A stretch of DNA of 63,631 nucleotides from Nocardioides sp. J54 (GCF_000519005.1 NZ_JAER01000001.1:219501-283131), one strand, 5' to 3'. Counted from the first letter of the stretch, positions 17,523 through 26,936 are shown. The notes: generated by a model not told the origin, from the sequence alone. A program made the numbers and translations.

Positions 17523-18608
17523 TCAGCCCCGCACGACCTCGAGGCCGAGCCACGCGGCCAGCGCGTCGACCTCGGCCTCCACGGCGTCGCCGACCTCCGG
17601 GTCCCACGGGAAGTCCTCGTGGACCGCGTGCACCCGCAGCACCCCCGCCTTGCGGTCGGCCTTCGCGTCGAGCTTCCCGACCAGCCGGTCGTCGTGCAGG
17701 ATCGGCAGCGCGAAGTAGCCCCAGCGCCGCTTCGCCGCGGCCTTGTACATCTCCAGCACGTACTCGAACCCGAACAGGTCGAGCGCGCGGTCCCGGTCGC
17801 TGACCAGGCGGTCGAGGGGCGAGAGCAGGGCGCAGCGGCCCTCGAACGGCTCGTCCGCCGCGGCGAGCGCGTCGGGGTCAGCGCGCCACGCGCCGGCCAC
17901 ACCCGCGACCGTGACCTCCTCGCCGGCCCCGCCGGCGCCGACCTGCTCCCCGCCGCTGTCCTTCGACGACGCCCGGGCGATGCCGAGCGAGGCGAGGCGG
18001 CGCTGCTCCAGCGCGGCCCGCGCCTCGTCGGGCGGCGGGACCACGAGGTCGGCGGGGTAGACGCGCTCGGCGAGGTCGTAGACCCGCAGGCGGCCCCGCC
18101 GCCCGCTCACCGCGACGTCGCCGAGGACGGTGAGCAGCTCGAGCATCCGGTTGACGTTCTTGTCGTTGTTCCACCCGCTCGACGCCCACGGCACCTGGCA
18201 GGTGTCGGGGACCCCGGGCGCCGTCTGAGGGCCCTCGGCCGCGAGCCGGGCCACCACGTCGGCGCGGAAGCCGGCGTTGGCGGCCAGCCACTCGTGCACG
18301 CTCGGGTGGAGGTCGCCCGGCATCGTCGCGAGCAGGAGGCCGACGTCGTCGACCGGCCGCACCCAGGACCAGTGCTCGACCAGCGAGCGCTCGGCCTCGA
18401 GGGCGAACGTGAGGTCGGAGCGCTCGTAGTCGCCACCCAGCCGGGACCACAGCACGAGGTCGACGTTCGGCGCGACGGCCGCCGTCGGGTCGACCTGCAG
18501 GACGAACAGCTCGTCGACGGCCTGCGGCACGGACCGGCCGCGCCGGCCGTCGAGCAGCTGGGCGCGCAGCGCCATCCGCCGCGCGACCTCCGGCTCGAGG
18601 GTGGTCAC
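17523..18608 (-). CDS. YcaQ/AlkZ-like winged-helix DNA glycosylase family protein
   Basis: A 361-residue protein of the HTH_42 (YcaQ/AlkX/AlkZ) family. AlkZ and YcaQ use a Q-x-D motif to excise alkylated or cross-linked bases; here the matching segment is ELFVLQVDPTAAV near residue 35. Other family blocks are WSRLGGDYER, the SGWNNDKNVNRMLELL winged-helix stretch, CALLSPLDRLVSDRDRALDLFGFEY and KRRWGYFALPILHDDRLVGKLDAKADR near the C terminus. A function in DNA interstrand cross-link or alkylation repair is likely from the family but the lesion is unknown. The GTG start is 8 bp after the DUF885 gene stop, so the two are probably co-transcribed. Confidence 0.88.
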   Translation of the reverse strand: MTTLEPEVARRMALRAQLLDGRRGRSVPQAVDELFVLQVDPTAAVAPNVDLVLWSRLGGDYERSDLTFALEAERSLVEHWSWVRPVDDVGLLLATMPGDLHPSVHEWLAANAGFRADVVARLAAEGPQTAPGVPDTCQVPWASSGWNNDKNVNRMLELLTVLGDVAVSGRRGRLRVYDLAERVYPADLVVPPPDEARAALEQRRLASLGIARASSKDSGGEQVGAGGAGEEVTVAGVAGAWRADPDALAAADEPFEGRCALLSPLDRLVSDRDRALDLFGFEYVLEMYKAAAKRRWGYFALPILHDDRLVGKLDAKADRKAGVLRVHAVHEDFPWDPEVGDAVEAEVDALAAWLGLEVVRG

Positions 18609-18615
18609 GACCCGG

Positions 18616-20286
18616 TCAGATCCGGGCGAGCGCGGCCCGCAGCGGGTCGAGCCCGAGCGCGCCGAGGTCCAGCGCCGCGGTGTGGAAGGCCTTGAGGTCG
18701 AAGGAGCTGCCGTGCCGGGCCTGCGCCTCCGCCCGGGCGTCCAGCCAGATCCGCTCGCCGACCTTGTACGACGGCGCCTGGCCCGGCCAGCCGAGGTAGC
18801 GGTTCACCTCGAAGCGCAGCGACCCGTCGTCCATCCGCGAGTGCGCCCGCATGAACTCGAGGACGAGGTCGGCGTTCCACGTCTCGCCGGGACGCCACCC
18901 GAACGGGTTGTCGGCCGGCACGGTCAGGCCGAGGTGGACGCCGATGTCGACGATCACCCGCGCGGCCCGGAAGCCCTGCATGTCGAGGAACCCCAGCCGG
19001 TCGCCCGGGTCCTCGAAGTAGCCGAGCTCGTCCATCAGCCGCTCGGCGTACAGCGCCCAGCCCTCGCCGTGCCCGCTGACCCAGCACAGCAGCCGCTGCC
19101 AGCGGTTGAGCAGCTCGGCGCGGTGCACGACCTGCGCGCACTGCAGGTGGTGGCCCGGCACGCCCTCGTGGAAGACGGTCGTGGTCTCGCGCCACGTGGA
19201 GAAGCGCTCGTGGTCGTCGGTGAAGGAGAACCACATGGTGCCGGGGCGCGAGAAGTCCTCCGACGGCGGCGTGTACCACGCGCCGCCGTCGTTGACCGGC
19301 GCCACCTTGCACGCCAGGGTGCGGATCGGCTCGGCGATGTCGAAGTGGACGCCGTCGAACGCCGTCAGGATCTCGTCGGACTTCGCCTGCATCCACGCCT
19401 GGAAGGCCTCGCGGCTGCCGCAGTCGCGCGCCGGGTCGGCGTCGAGGGCCGCGACGGCATCGGCGACGGACCCGCCGCTGACGATGCGCTGCGCGGTGGC
19501 CGCCATGTCGGCCTCGATCCGCACGAGCTCCTCCCAGCCCCAGCGGTAGGTCTCCTCGAGGTCGATCTCCGCGCCGAGGAAGTAGCGCGACGCCAGCGAG
19601 TAGGCCTCGCGGCCGACGCCGTCGACCTCGCGGCCACGCGGCTGGAGCTCGGTCTCGACGAAGCGGCCGAAGTCGGCGTACGCCGCCGAGGCCTGCTCGG
19701 CCGCCCGGGTCAGCGAGTGGCGGACCGGCTCGGGGGCGTCGGCCACGACGCGCAGGAAGTAGTCGCCGGCGCCGCCCTCCTGGCCGGTCCAGCCGCGGAC
19801 CAGGGTCACCACCTCGGCGTACTGACGGCGGGCGGAGACCCGCCCCGCCCCCGCCTCCTCGAGCAGGGTGGTGCGGTAGCCCTCCAGCGCCGCGGGGATC
19901 CCGGCCATCCGGCTGCCGATCGCGTCCCAGTCGTCGGCCGTCTCGGTCGGCATCAGGTCGAAGACCTCGCGCATCGCGTGCGCGGCGCTGCTGATCACGG
20001 AGAACTCGCTGCGCTCGACCCCGGCGTCGGCGCGGGCGACGATCAGCCCGACCCGCTCCAGGAAGGCGTCCTTCGCCACCTGCTCCCGCTCGTCGACCGG
20101 CTCGATCGCCTCGACCTCCGCCAGCGCCCGGCGGTGCAGCTCCTCGCGCGCGGCGTAGCCGTCGGGGGAGAGGTCGGGCAGCTCGCCGTCGTGGCCGGCG
20201 ATGCCGCTGAAGGTCGCGGTGAGCGGGTCGAGGGCGGCGATGTCCTCGACGAATTGGTCGGTGCGGGCGTCCACGAGTCGCGTCAT
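18616..20286 (-). CDS. DUF885 domain-containing protein (putative metallopeptidase)
   Basis: A 556-residue protein matching DUF885. The zinc-binding type signature is TVFHEGVPGHHLQ (HExxxGHH), with further family blocks GHGEGWALYAERLMDELGY and RFEVNRYLGWPGQAPSYKVG. DUF885 proteins are regarded as carboxypeptidase-like metallopeptidases; the substrate is unknown. There is no signal peptide. The ATG at 20286 is chosen because TAGGGT (20294-20299) lies 7 nt upstream; a longer frame to 20322 would run into the WYL gene. The first three bases of that hexamer are the WYL gene stop codon, so the promoter is built into the end of the upstream gene. Confidence 0.88.
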   Translation of the reverse strand: MTRLVDARTDQFVEDIAALDPLTATFSGIAGHDGELPDLSPDGYAAREELHRRALAEVEAIEPVDEREQVAKDAFLERVGLIVARADAGVERSEFSVISSAAHAMREVFDLMPTETADDWDAIGSRMAGIPAALEGYRTTLLEEAGAGRVSARRQYAEVVTLVRGWTGQEGGAGDYFLRVVADAPEPVRHSLTRAAEQASAAYADFGRFVETELQPRGREVDGVGREAYSLASRYFLGAEIDLEETYRWGWEELVRIEADMAATAQRIVSGGSVADAVAALDADPARDCGSREAFQAWMQAKSDEILTAFDGVHFDIAEPIRTLACKVAPVNDGGAWYTPPSEDFSRPGTMWFSFTDDHERFSTWRETTTVFHEGVPGHHLQCAQVVHRAELLNRWQRLLCWVSGHGEGWALYAERLMDELGYFEDPGDRLGFLDMQGFRAARVIVDIGVHLGLTVPADNPFGWRPGETWNADLVLEFMRAHSRMDDGSLRFEVNRYLGWPGQAPSYKVGERIWLDARAEAQARHGSSFDLKAFHTAALDLGALGLDPLRAALARI

Positions 20287-20293
20287 GGCCCTG

Positions 20294-20299
20294 ACCCTA
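20294..20299 (-). promoter_or_regulatory. -10 element (leaderless) of the DUF885 gene
   Basis: TAGGGT, 7 nt before ATG 20286. Its TAG is the stop codon of the WYL regulator gene, the same arrangement as at 598-603. Confidence 0.55.
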
Positions 20300-21262
20300 G
20301 GAGGTGGAACCGACGACCGCACCGCTATATCGCTCGGCCAGGACGCGCAGGTGCTCGACCAGCTCCGCCGGGCTCTCGACGGTGAAGTCGAGGCCGAGCA
20401 TCCCGATCCACACCGCGACCACCTCCAGGCTGTCGCCGCCCGTCACGAGCAGGCACCGCCCGTCCGCTCGGGGTTCGACCACGCCGACGGCGGGGTTGAT
20501 CCGGGCGAGCACCTCCCCGGACGGGGCGTCGATGACCAGCCGGGCGTGCACCGCCCAGCCGGTGCGCGCCACCTCCCGCACGACGAGGTCGGTGAGGTCG
20601 CCGGGCAGCGGGGCAGGCGAGAAGCTGCGGCCACCGGGCAGGCGCAGGGTCAGCCAGTCGACGCGGTACGGCGACCACGTGTCCGTCGCGGGGTCGCGAC
20701 CGACCACGAACCACCGCCGCTGCCAGGCGACCAGCCGGTAGGGCTCGACCTCGACCCGGGCCTCGTCGGGCCCGTAGAAGGCCCGCAGGCCGCGGTGGTC
20801 GCGGATCGCGTCGGCGATCTCCGCGAGCACGCCGGCGTCGACCTCGGGGTCCTCGACGCTGGAGTCGGTGTTGACCGGACCGGCCTCGGTCGCGTCGCGC
20901 AGGGCGGTGACCCGCCGGCGCAGCCGGTCGGGCAGCACGTGCTCGAGCTTGGTGAGGGCGCGAGCACCGCTCTCCTCGAAGCCGGAGACGCCGGTGAGGG
21001 TGCGCAGCCCGACCGCGACCGCGACCGCCTCCTCGTCGTCGAGCAGCAGGGGCGGCAGCTTGGCGCCGGCCCCCAGCCGGTAGTGGCCGGCCCGGCCGCG
21101 GATGCCGTCGACCGGGTAGCCGAGCTCGCGCAGGCGCGCCACGTCGTTGCGCACGGTGCGCGCGGTGACGTCGAGCCGGGCGGCGAGCTCGGGGGCGGTC
21201 CACTCCACCCGCGACTGGAGCAGGCCGAGCAGGTCGAGGAGGCGTCCGGAAGTCGTGCGCAC
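20297..21262 (-). CDS. Helix-turn-helix / WYL domain transcriptional regulator
   Basis: A 321-residue regulator of the YafY/DeoR-like WYL class. Residues 5-60 are a winged helix: RLLDLLGLLQSRVEWTAPELA, then RLDVTARTVRNDVARLRELGYPV. The WYL domain lies around 145-215, with RGLRAFYGPDEARVEVEPYRLVAWQRRWFVVGRD, written in pieces: RGLRAFYGPDEAR, then PYRLVAWQRRWFVVGRD. A C-terminal WCX region completes it. WYL domains sense nucleic acids or small ligands. It is divergent from the epoxide hydrolase gene with a perfect inverted repeat between them, so it probably controls that gene and itself. Confidence 0.9.
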   Translation of the reverse strand: MRTTSGRLLDLLGLLQSRVEWTAPELAARLDVTARTVRNDVARLRELGYPVDGIRGRAGHYRLGAGAKLPPLLLDDEEAVAVAVGLRTLTGVSGFEESGARALTKLEHVLPDRLRRRVTALRDATEAGPVNTDSSVEDPEVDAGVLAEIADAIRDHRGLRAFYGPDEARVEVEPYRLVAWQRRWFVVGRDPATDTWSPYRVDWLTLRLPGGRSFSPAPLPGDLTDLVVREVARTGWAVHARLVIDAPSGEVLARINPAVGVVEPRADGRCLLVTGGDSLEVVAVWIGMLGLDFTVESPAELVEHLRVLAERYSGAVVGSTS

Positions 21263-21277
21263 ATCGTTGGTCTATCA

Positions 21278-21292
21278 GGAACGAACCGTTCC
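21278..21292. promoter_or_regulatory. Candidate WYL-regulator operator
   Basis: GGAACG-AAC-CGTTCC is a perfect inverted repeat with 6-bp arms, 15 bp upstream of the regulator start and 78 bp upstream of the epoxide hydrolase start. Confidence 0.6.
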
Positions 21293-21370
21293 GCAATGGC
21301 TTCTACCGTCGGAGACAGGAAGCAGGACACCCCCGGAATCCCCCGGAACCAACCAGGAAGAGGCACCGCC

Positions 21371-22486
21371 ATGACCGAGCAGATCACCCCCTTCAGCATC
21401 GACGTCCCGCAGGCCGACCTCGACGACCTCCGCGAGCGCCTGGCCCGCACCCGCTTCGCCCCGGAGGTGCCGGGCGACTCGTGGGAGTACGGCACCCCGG
21501 CGTCGTACCTGCGCTCGATGGTCGCGCAGTGGCAGGACTTCGACTGGCGTGCTGTCGAGGCGCGGATCAACGCCCGTCCCGGCTTCGTGACCGAGGTCGA
21601 CGGGCAGCGGATCCACTTCCTGCACGTGCGCTCGCAGCACGAGGACGCCACGCCGCTGCTCCTCGCGCACAGCTACCCCGGCTCGCTGCTCGACTTCCTC
21701 GACATGATCGACCCGCTGGTCGACCCCGAGGCGCACGGCGGTCGCGCGGAGGACGCCTTCCACGTCGTGGTCCCGTCGATGCCGGGCTTCGGCTGGTCGA
21801 CGCCGGTCGTCGACACCGGCTGGACGATGAAGCGGGTCGCCGCGGCGTACGACGTGCTGATGCGCCGCCTGGGCTACGACTCCTACGGCGTCCACGGCAG
21901 CGACGGCGGCGCGATGGTCGGCCGCGAGCTGGCGGTCGCGAACCCCGACGGCTTCCGCGGCGCGCACGTGCTGCAGCTCTTCTCCTTCCCCTCCGGTGAC
22001 CCGGCCGAGTTCGAGGGCTTCGGCCCGAAGGAGTACGCCGCGCTCGAGCACATGCAGTGGTTCCAGTCCGTCGGCGGCTACAACCAGATGAACGGCACCC
22101 GGCCGCAGACGGTCGCCGCCGCGCTCGCGGACTCGCCGGTCGGCACGCTGGCCTACAGCGAGCTCTTCGAGAGCTTCGGCAACGGCACCAGCCTGGTCAC
22201 CGCCGAGCAGGTGCTCGCCCAGGCGACGCTGTACTGGCTGACCAACACCTACGGCTCGGCCGCGCGCTACCACTACGAGGAGCAGCACGCCGGCGCCGAG
22301 CCCGTGGTCAGCGAGGGCCGGATCGGGGTCGCGGTGTTCAAGGACGACTTCCAGACGATCCGCAGCCTGGCCGAGCGGGACAACAAGGGCATCGAGCACT
22401 GGAGCGAGCACCCGCGCGGCGGCCACTACGCCGCGCTGGAGGTCCCGCACGACGTCGTCGCGGACCTGCGGGTGTTCTTCGCCTGA
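21371..22486 (+). CDS. Epoxide hydrolase family alpha/beta hydrolase
   Basis: A 371-residue protein with an N-terminal epoxide hydrolase domain (EHN: FSIDVPQADLDDLRERLARTRF, then WRAVEARINARPGFVTEVDGQRIHFLHVRS as separate parts) and an alpha/beta hydrolase core. The nucleophile elbow is GVHGSDGGAMVG, with Asp as the expected nucleophile (HGSDGG). The oxyanion HSYPGS and the C-terminal catalytic histidine in GGHYAALE are present. These enzymes open epoxides to diols; physiological substrate is unknown. A GAAGAGG site precedes the ATG. It is divergent from a WYL regulator and followed by a strong hairpin terminator. Confidence 0.92.
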   Translation: MTEQITPFSIDVPQADLDDLRERLARTRFAPEVPGDSWEYGTPASYLRSMVAQWQDFDWRAVEARINARPGFVTEVDGQRIHFLHVRSQHEDATPLLLAHSYPGSLLDFLDMIDPLVDPEAHGGRAEDAFHVVVPSMPGFGWSTPVVDTGWTMKRVAAAYDVLMRRLGYDSYGVHGSDGGAMVGRELAVANPDGFRGAHVLQLFSFPSGDPAEFEGFGPKEYAALEHMQWFQSVGGYNQMNGTRPQTVAAALADSPVGTLAYSELFESFGNGTSLVTAEQVLAQATLYWLTNTYGSAARYHYEEQHAGAEPVVSEGRIGVAVFKDDFQTIRSLAERDNKGIEHWSEHPRGGHYAALEVPHDVVADLRVFFA

Positions 22487-22509
22487 GGCGGGGCGCAGGT
22501 CCCACAAAG

Positions 22510-22543
22510 CAGCAGCGCCCGGCCGGGAGGCCGGGCGCTGCTG
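22510..22543 (+). terminator. Hairpin terminator after the epoxide hydrolase gene
   Basis: CAGCAGCGCCCGGCC pairs with its exact complement across a GGGA loop: a 15-bp GC-rich stem 24 bp after the stop. A similar-strand U-tract is absent. It also separates this gene from the convergent accE. Confidence 0.8.
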
Positions 22544-22597
22544 TCGTCGATCCGTGGAGCAGTGGATCCGTGGGTCCGTGCGTTCGGTCGCGGATGC

Positions 22598-22879
22598 TCA
22601 GCGCGGCAGGCCGCTGGAGCGCCACGCACCCCGCCCGTGGGGGAGGCCCCGACCCGGGGTGCTCCGCACCTGGCGGGCCGGGTGGGCCCACTCCGAGCGC
22701 GGCGGCTCCGGCGCGGGGGCGCCACCGCCGACGGCGGCGAGGACCGCGACGATCGCGGCCACCTCCTCCGGCGTGGTGTGCGGCGTGATGATGCGCAGCA
22801 CCGGCTGGGCCGGCTCGGGAGCCGGCTGCTCCGCCTGCCCGGCCTGCCCGGCCTGCCCGGCCGTCTCCTGCTCGCTCAC
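22598..22879 (-). CDS. accE: Acyl-CoA carboxylase epsilon subunit
   Basis: A 93-residue small subunit. The N terminus is low complexity with repeated GQA and a Pro/Glu stretch. The conserved core is [24 protein letters not shown], followed by the family tail [12 protein letters not shown] with [13 protein letters not shown] at the C terminus. Epsilon subunits bind AccD-type beta subunits and stimulate actinobacterial acetyl-/propionyl-CoA carboxylases. The GTG start overlaps the accD stop by four bases (GTGA), so stoichiometric co-translation with its partner is expected. Confidence 0.9.
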   Translation of the reverse strand: MSEQETAGQAGQAGQAEQPAPEPAQPVLRIITPHTTPEEVAAIVAVLAAVGGGAPAPEPPRSEWAHPARQVRSTPGRGLPHGRGAWRSSGLPR

Positions 22880-24480
22880 AGCGGGATGTTCCCGTGCTTC
22901 TTCGGCGGCAGCGTCTCGCGCTTGGTGCGCAGCAGGCGCAGCGCCTTGACGACCTCGGCGCGGGTCTCGTGCGGCTTGATCACGCCGTCCACGTAGCCGC
23001 GCTCGGCCGCGATGTAGGGGTTCGCGAGCGTGGTCTCGTACTCGTCGATCAGCTCGGCACGCTTCGCCTCGACGTCGCCGCCGGCCTTCTCGACCTCGGC
23101 TAGGGTGCGCCGGTGGATGATGTTCGCCGCGCCCTGCGAGCCCATCACCGCGATCTGGCCGGTGGGCCAGGACAGGTTGATGTCGGCACCGAGGTGCTTG
23201 GAGCCCATCACGTCGTACGCGCCGCCGTAGGCCTTGCGGGTGATGATCGTGACCAGCGGCACGGTCGCCTCGGCGTAGGCGTAGATCAGCTTCGCGCCGC
23301 GGCGGATGATGCCGAGGTGCTCCTGGTCGACGCCCGGCAGGAAGCCCGGGACGTCGACGAAGGTCAGCACCGGGATGTTGAACGCGTCGCAGAAGCGCAC
23401 GAAGCGCGCCGCCTTCTCGGAGGCGTCGATGTCGAGGGTGCCGGCGAACTGCATCGGCTGGTTCGCGACGATGCCGACCGGGCGACCCTCGACGCGGCCG
23501 TAGCCGGTGATGATGTTCGGGGCGAACAGCGCCTGGACCTCGAGGAAGTCCGCGTCGTCGACGATCGTGGTGATCACGTCGTGCATGTCGTACGGCTGGT
23601 TCGGCGAGTCCGGGATGATCGTGTCCAGCGCGAGGTCCTCGGCCGTGGGCTCGAGGTCGACCGGCTCGTCGTACGACGGTGCCTCGTCCAGGTTGTTCTG
23701 CGGCAGGTAGGACAGCAGCGCCTTCACGTACTCGATGGCGTCCTCCTCGTCGGAGGCCATGTAGTGCGCGTTGCCGGACTTGGTGTTGTGGGCCCGGGCG
23801 CCGCCGAGCTCCTCCATGGTGACGTCCTCGCCGGTGACCGTCTTGATGACGTCCGGGCCGGTGATGAACATCGCCGAGGTCTGGTCGACCATCACCGTGA
23901 AGTCGGTGACGGCGGGGGAGTAGACGTGGCCGCCCGCGCAGTTGCCCATGATCATCGAGATCTGCGGGATGACGCCCGAGGCGTGCACGTTGCGGCGGAA
24001 GATCTCGCCGTACAGGCCGAGCGAGACGACGCCCTCCTGGATGCGGGCGCCGGCGCCCTCGTTGATGCCGATGATCGGGCAGCCGGACTTGATCGCCAGG
24101 TCCATGACCTTGGTGATCTTCTCGCCGTAGACCTCGCCGAGCGAGCCGCCGAAGACGGTGAAGTCCTGCGAGAACACGCAGACCTGGCGGCCGTCGATGG
24201 TGCCGTAGCCGGTGATGACGCCGTCGCCGTACGGACGGGTCTTCTCGAGGCCGAAGGCGGTCGAGCGGTGGCGGGCGAACTCGTCGAGCTCGACGAACGA
24301 GCCCTCGTCGAAGAGCAGCTCGATGCGCTCCCGGGCGGTCTTGCGACCCTTGGCGTGCTGCTTCTCCTGCGCCTTCGCGGCGGGAGCGTGCACGGCCTCG
24401 TCGGTCCGGCGGTCCAGGTCGGCGAGCTTGCCGGCCGTGGTGTGGATGTCGATCTCTGCCGGCTGCGGCTGGGCGGTCAC
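22876..24480 (-). CDS. accD: Acyl-CoA carboxylase beta subunit (carboxyltransferase)
   Basis: A 534-residue carboxyltransferase of the AccD5/PccB type, moving CO2 from carboxybiotin to acetyl- or propionyl-CoA. N-domain signatures are [36 protein letters not shown] and [14 protein letters not shown] (oxyanion-hole glycines). C-domain signatures are [24 protein letters not shown] and [13 protein letters not shown]. It works with the AccA3-type subunit at 12288 and the epsilon subunit encoded immediately downstream. The GTG start is chosen for its GGAGG site 8 nt upstream. It is divergent from birA, the enzyme that biotinylates the carboxylase. Confidence 0.95.
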   Translation of the reverse strand: MTAQPQPAEIDIHTTAGKLADLDRRTDEAVHAPAAKAQEKQHAKGRKTARERIELLFDEGSFVELDEFARHRSTAFGLEKTRPYGDGVITGYGTIDGRQVCVFSQDFTVFGGSLGEVYGEKITKVMDLAIKSGCPIIGINEGAGARIQEGVVSLGLYGEIFRRNVHASGVIPQISMIMGNCAGGHVYSPAVTDFTVMVDQTSAMFITGPDVIKTVTGEDVTMEELGGARAHNTKSGNAHYMASDEEDAIEYVKALLSYLPQNNLDEAPSYDEPVDLEPTAEDLALDTIIPDSPNQPYDMHDVITTIVDDADFLEVQALFAPNIITGYGRVEGRPVGIVANQPMQFAGTLDIDASEKAARFVRFCDAFNIPVLTFVDVPGFLPGVDQEHLGIIRRGAKLIYAYAEATVPLVTIITRKAYGGAYDVMGSKHLGADINLSWPTGQIAVMGSQGAANIIHRRTLAEVEKAGGDVEAKRAELIDEYETTLANPYIAAERGYVDGVIKPHETRAEVVKALRLLRTKRETLPPKKHGNIPL

Positions 24481-24537
24481 AACGTTGCCTCCTCGTTCTA
24501 CGGCGCCCCCGGGGTTTCCTCGCGGCGCCTGCTGCGA

Positions 24538-24543
24538 CAGGGT
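24538..24543 (+). promoter_or_regulatory. Probable -10 element (leaderless) of birA
   Basis: CAGGGT, 7 nt before GTG 24551; a one-base departure from TANNNT. Confidence 0.4.
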
Positions 24544-24550
24544 AGTGCCC

Positions 24551-25375
24551 GTGACTCTCGGCTCGAACCAGCACCCAGAGCGTGGACCACTCGACGGCGA
24601 CCGGCTGGAGGCTGCGTTCGCGCTGACGCCCGGCGCGACGCTCGAGCTGCTGCCCGAGGCCCCCTCGACCAACGAGGTCGCCGCGGATCGCGCCCGCGCC
24701 GGTGCGCCGGAGGGGCTGGTCGTCGTCGCCGACCACCAGGCCGCCGGACGCGGCCGGCTGGACCGGACGTGGCAGACGCCACCCGGCACCGCGGTCACCT
24801 TCTCCCTCGTGCTGCGGCCCACCGTGCCCCCGGCCTCGTGGCCGTGGCTGCCGCTGCTGGTCGGCCACAACGTCACCAAGGCGCTGGTCGCCCTCGGCCA
24901 CGACGCGAAGGTGAAGTGGCCCAACGACGTGCTCCTCGGCGACGACCGCAAGGTCGCCGGGATCCTCGTCGAGCGGGTCGAGACGCCCGACGGCCCGGCC
25001 GCGATCATCGGGGTCGGGATCAACGTGACGATGACCACCGACGAGCTTCCGGTCGAGACCGCGACCAGCCTCGCCATCGCCGGTCCCGGCACGCCGGACC
25101 GCACCCGCGTCCTCGTCGAGGTGGTCAACGCCATCCGCGAGGGGTACGACGTGTGGCAGGCCGGCGGCGACCTCGGCACCTGCCGGCTGGCGACCTCCTA
25201 CCGCTCGCACTGCGCGACCCTTGGCCGCGAGGTGCGTGTCGACCTCCCCGGCGGCGGCCAGCTGACCGGCACGGCCGTCGACATCGACCCCGACGGGCGG
25301 CTGGTCGTGGAGACCGCGTCCGGCACCGAGCGCGTCGGTGCCGGGGACGTCGTCCACGTCCGGGCGACCGGCTGA
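24551..25375 (+). CDS. birA: Biotin--[acetyl-CoA-carboxylase] ligase
   Basis: A 274-residue class I biotin protein ligase, without the N-terminal DNA-binding domain of E. coli BirA. The catalytic core has [13 protein letters not shown], the biotinyl-AMP loop [11 protein letters not shown] (GRGRxxR), [22 protein letters not shown] and GVGINVT. A small C-terminal SH3-like domain follows ([23 protein letters not shown] region). It activates biotin with ATP and attaches it to the lysine in the AccA3 EAMKM motif. Divergent placement from accD-accE couples the modification enzyme with its target complex. Confidence 0.93.
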   Translation: MTLGSNQHPERGPLDGDRLEAAFALTPGATLELLPEAPSTNEVAADRARAGAPEGLVVVADHQAAGRGRLDRTWQTPPGTAVTFSLVLRPTVPPASWPWLPLLVGHNVTKALVALGHDAKVKWPNDVLLGDDRKVAGILVERVETPDGPAAIIGVGINVTMTTDELPVETATSLAIAGPGTPDRTRVLVEVVNAIREGYDVWQAGGDLGTCRLATSYRSHCATLGREVRVDLPGGGQLTGTAVDIDPDGRLVVETASGTERVGAGDVVHVRATG

Positions 25376-25447
25376 CGGCACGGCGCTGGCGGCGCGGGTG
25401 GGCCGCGCCGAGCGCACGGGACGCCCACGAACCGCGGCGAAGGGTGG

Positions 25448-25453
25448 GATGAT
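25448..25453 (+). promoter_or_regulatory. Possible -10 element of the PH-domain gene
   Basis: GATGAT, 6 nt before GTG 25460; fits only the looser xANNNT pattern. Confidence 0.3.
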
Positions 25454-25459
25454 CGTCCC

Positions 25460-25981
25460 GTGGCCATCTCGAAGAAGCTGCTCAACCCCGGTGAGCGCCT
25501 GGTGATCAGCACCCGCCAGCACCCCAAGGCGCTGTTCGTGCCGATCCTGGTGCTGGTCGTCCTCCTGGCGATCGGCGTGGTCGCCGAGGCGAACCTCGAC
25601 GACACCGGCTTCCAGCAGGTGCTGGGCTGGGTGGTCTGGGCGCTCGTCGCCGCCGGCATCCTGTGGTTCACGGTCCGTCCGTTCCTGGTCTGGCTGACCA
25701 CCGTGCACGGCTTCACCGACCGCCGGCTGATCACCCGCTACGGCATCCTGACCCGGCGCGGCCACGACATCCCGCTCGCCCGGGTCAGCGACATCTCCAT
25801 CGAGATCAACCTCATCGACCGGCCGTTCGGCTGCGGCAGCCTGCTCATCGCCGACGCCTCGACGCACGGTCTCGTCCGGCTCAACGACATCCCGCACGTG
25901 GAGGCCGCGCAGCGCCAGCTCAACGAGCTGCTGCACGCGCTGCACCAGGGCCCCGCGGTGCGTCGCGACGAAGGTGTCTGA
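25460..25981 (+). CDS. Bacterial PH domain-containing membrane protein
   Basis: A 173-residue protein. Residues 24-45 and 53-75 are membrane helices, followed by a bPH_2 domain with TTVHGFTDRRLITRYGILTRRG, shown in parts as VHGFTDRRLITRYG and RRGHDIPLARVSDI, then IDRPFGCGSLLIADAS. The family function is unknown. The stop overlaps the start of the adenylate cyclase gene, so the two products may act together at the membrane; that is inference. Confidence 0.88.
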   Translation: MAISKKLLNPGERLVISTRQHPKALFVPILVLVVLLAIGVVAEANLDDTGFQQVLGWVVWALVAAGILWFTVRPFLVWLTTVHGFTDRRLITRYGILTRRGHDIPLARVSDISIEINLIDRPFGCGSLLIADASTHGLVRLNDIPHVEAAQRQLNELLHALHQGPAVRRDEGV

Positions 25982-26936
25982 CGAGAGCCCCGAGCTGTCC
26001 CTCCTCGGGGAGGAGCCGCAGCTCACCGCTGCCGAGGTCGCCGAGCGCGCCGGACTGCCGCTCGGGCGGGCCCGGCGCCTGTGGCGCACCCTGGGCTTCC
26101 CCGAGCAGGGCGACGCCCCGGCCTACACCGAGGCCGACGTCGAGGCACTGCGCCTGGTCACCGACCTCGTCGGCGAGGGGATCATCGACTTCGACATCGC
26201 CCTCAACGTCGCGCGCGGCGTCGGGCTGAGCATGTCCCGGCTCGCCGACTGGGAGGTGGGCGAGCTCGTCCACCACGTCGACGAGGCCTTCGTCGAGCAC
26301 GGCGGTGACGAGGACGGCACCCCCGTCGACTGGGTGCTCGAGCGCTTCGGGCAGCGCTTCGAGGAGCTGCTCATCTACGCCTGGCGGCGCCACCTCGCGG
26401 CTGCGGTCGCCCGGATGGAGTCGCTGCGCGCGATCGACGCCGACCCGCACACGACCGACCTGAGCGTCGGGTTCGCCGACATCGTCGGGTTCACCGCGCT
26501 CTCCAACGAGGTGAGCCGCGACCGGATCGGTGAGCTGGTCGAGATCTTCGAGGCCCGCTGCGGCGACGTCATCGCCCGCGAGAACGGTCGGCTGATCAAG
26601 TCCATGGGTGACGCCGTGCTCTACGTCAACGACGACCCGCTGGCCGCCTTCGCGACCGCCGAGGGGATCATCAACGTCATCGGCCGCGACCCGCGGATGC
26701 CCGACGTGCGCGTCGGCCTCGCCACCGGCGGTGTCGTGCTCCGGCTCGGCGACGTCTTCGGTCCGCCGGTCAACCTGGCCGCCCGGCTGACCCAGGTGGC
26801 CCGCCGGAACCGGATCATCGTCGACCACGCCACGGCCGACCTGCTGCCCGCGGACCAGATCGAGTCCCGGCCGCTGCCGCCGCGCCCGGTCCGCGGTTTC
26901 GGCGTCGTGGAGCCGGTCGCCGTGCGCCGTGCCTGA
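25974..26936 (+). CDS. Class III adenylate cyclase with N-terminal regulatory domain
   Basis: A 320-residue soluble nucleotide cyclase. Residues 15-140 match the adenylate cyclase regulatory domain seen in Mycobacterium Rv1264 and Rv2212 and begin with a MerR-like helix (LTAAEVAERAGLPLGRARRL). The catalytic domain (about 160-310) has the metal aspartates D169 (VGFADIVGFT) and D213 (SMGDAVLY), the adenine-selecting pair K209 and D260, and transition-state residues N267 and R271 (VNLAAR). All key residues are present, so activity on ATP giving cAMP is expected. In Rv1264 the N-terminal domain confers pH sensing; whether that holds here is unknown. The gene overlaps the upstream PH-domain gene by 8 bp. 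Confidence 0.92.
   Translation: MSDESPELSLLGEEPQLTAAEVAERAGLPLGRARRLWRTLGFPEQGDAPAYTEADVEALRLVTDLVGEGIIDFDIALNVARGVGLSMSRLADWEVGELVHHVDEAFVEHGGDEDGTPVDWVLERFGQRFEELLIYAWRRHLAAAVARMESLRAIDADPHTTDLSVGFADIVGFTALSNEVSRDRIGELVEIFEARCGDVIARENGRLIKSMGDAVLYVNDDPLAAFATAEGIINVIGRDPRMPDVRVGLATGGVVLRLGDVFGPPVNLAARLTQVARRNRIIVDHATADLLPADQIESRPLPPRPVRGFGVVEPVAVRRA

Noticed and set aside
14342..17902. A very long minus-strand open frame
   Set aside because: It runs antisense to the acyl-CoA dehydrogenase gene and through maf in the wrong frame. Only the piece from 16906 to about 16440 is part of a real gene.
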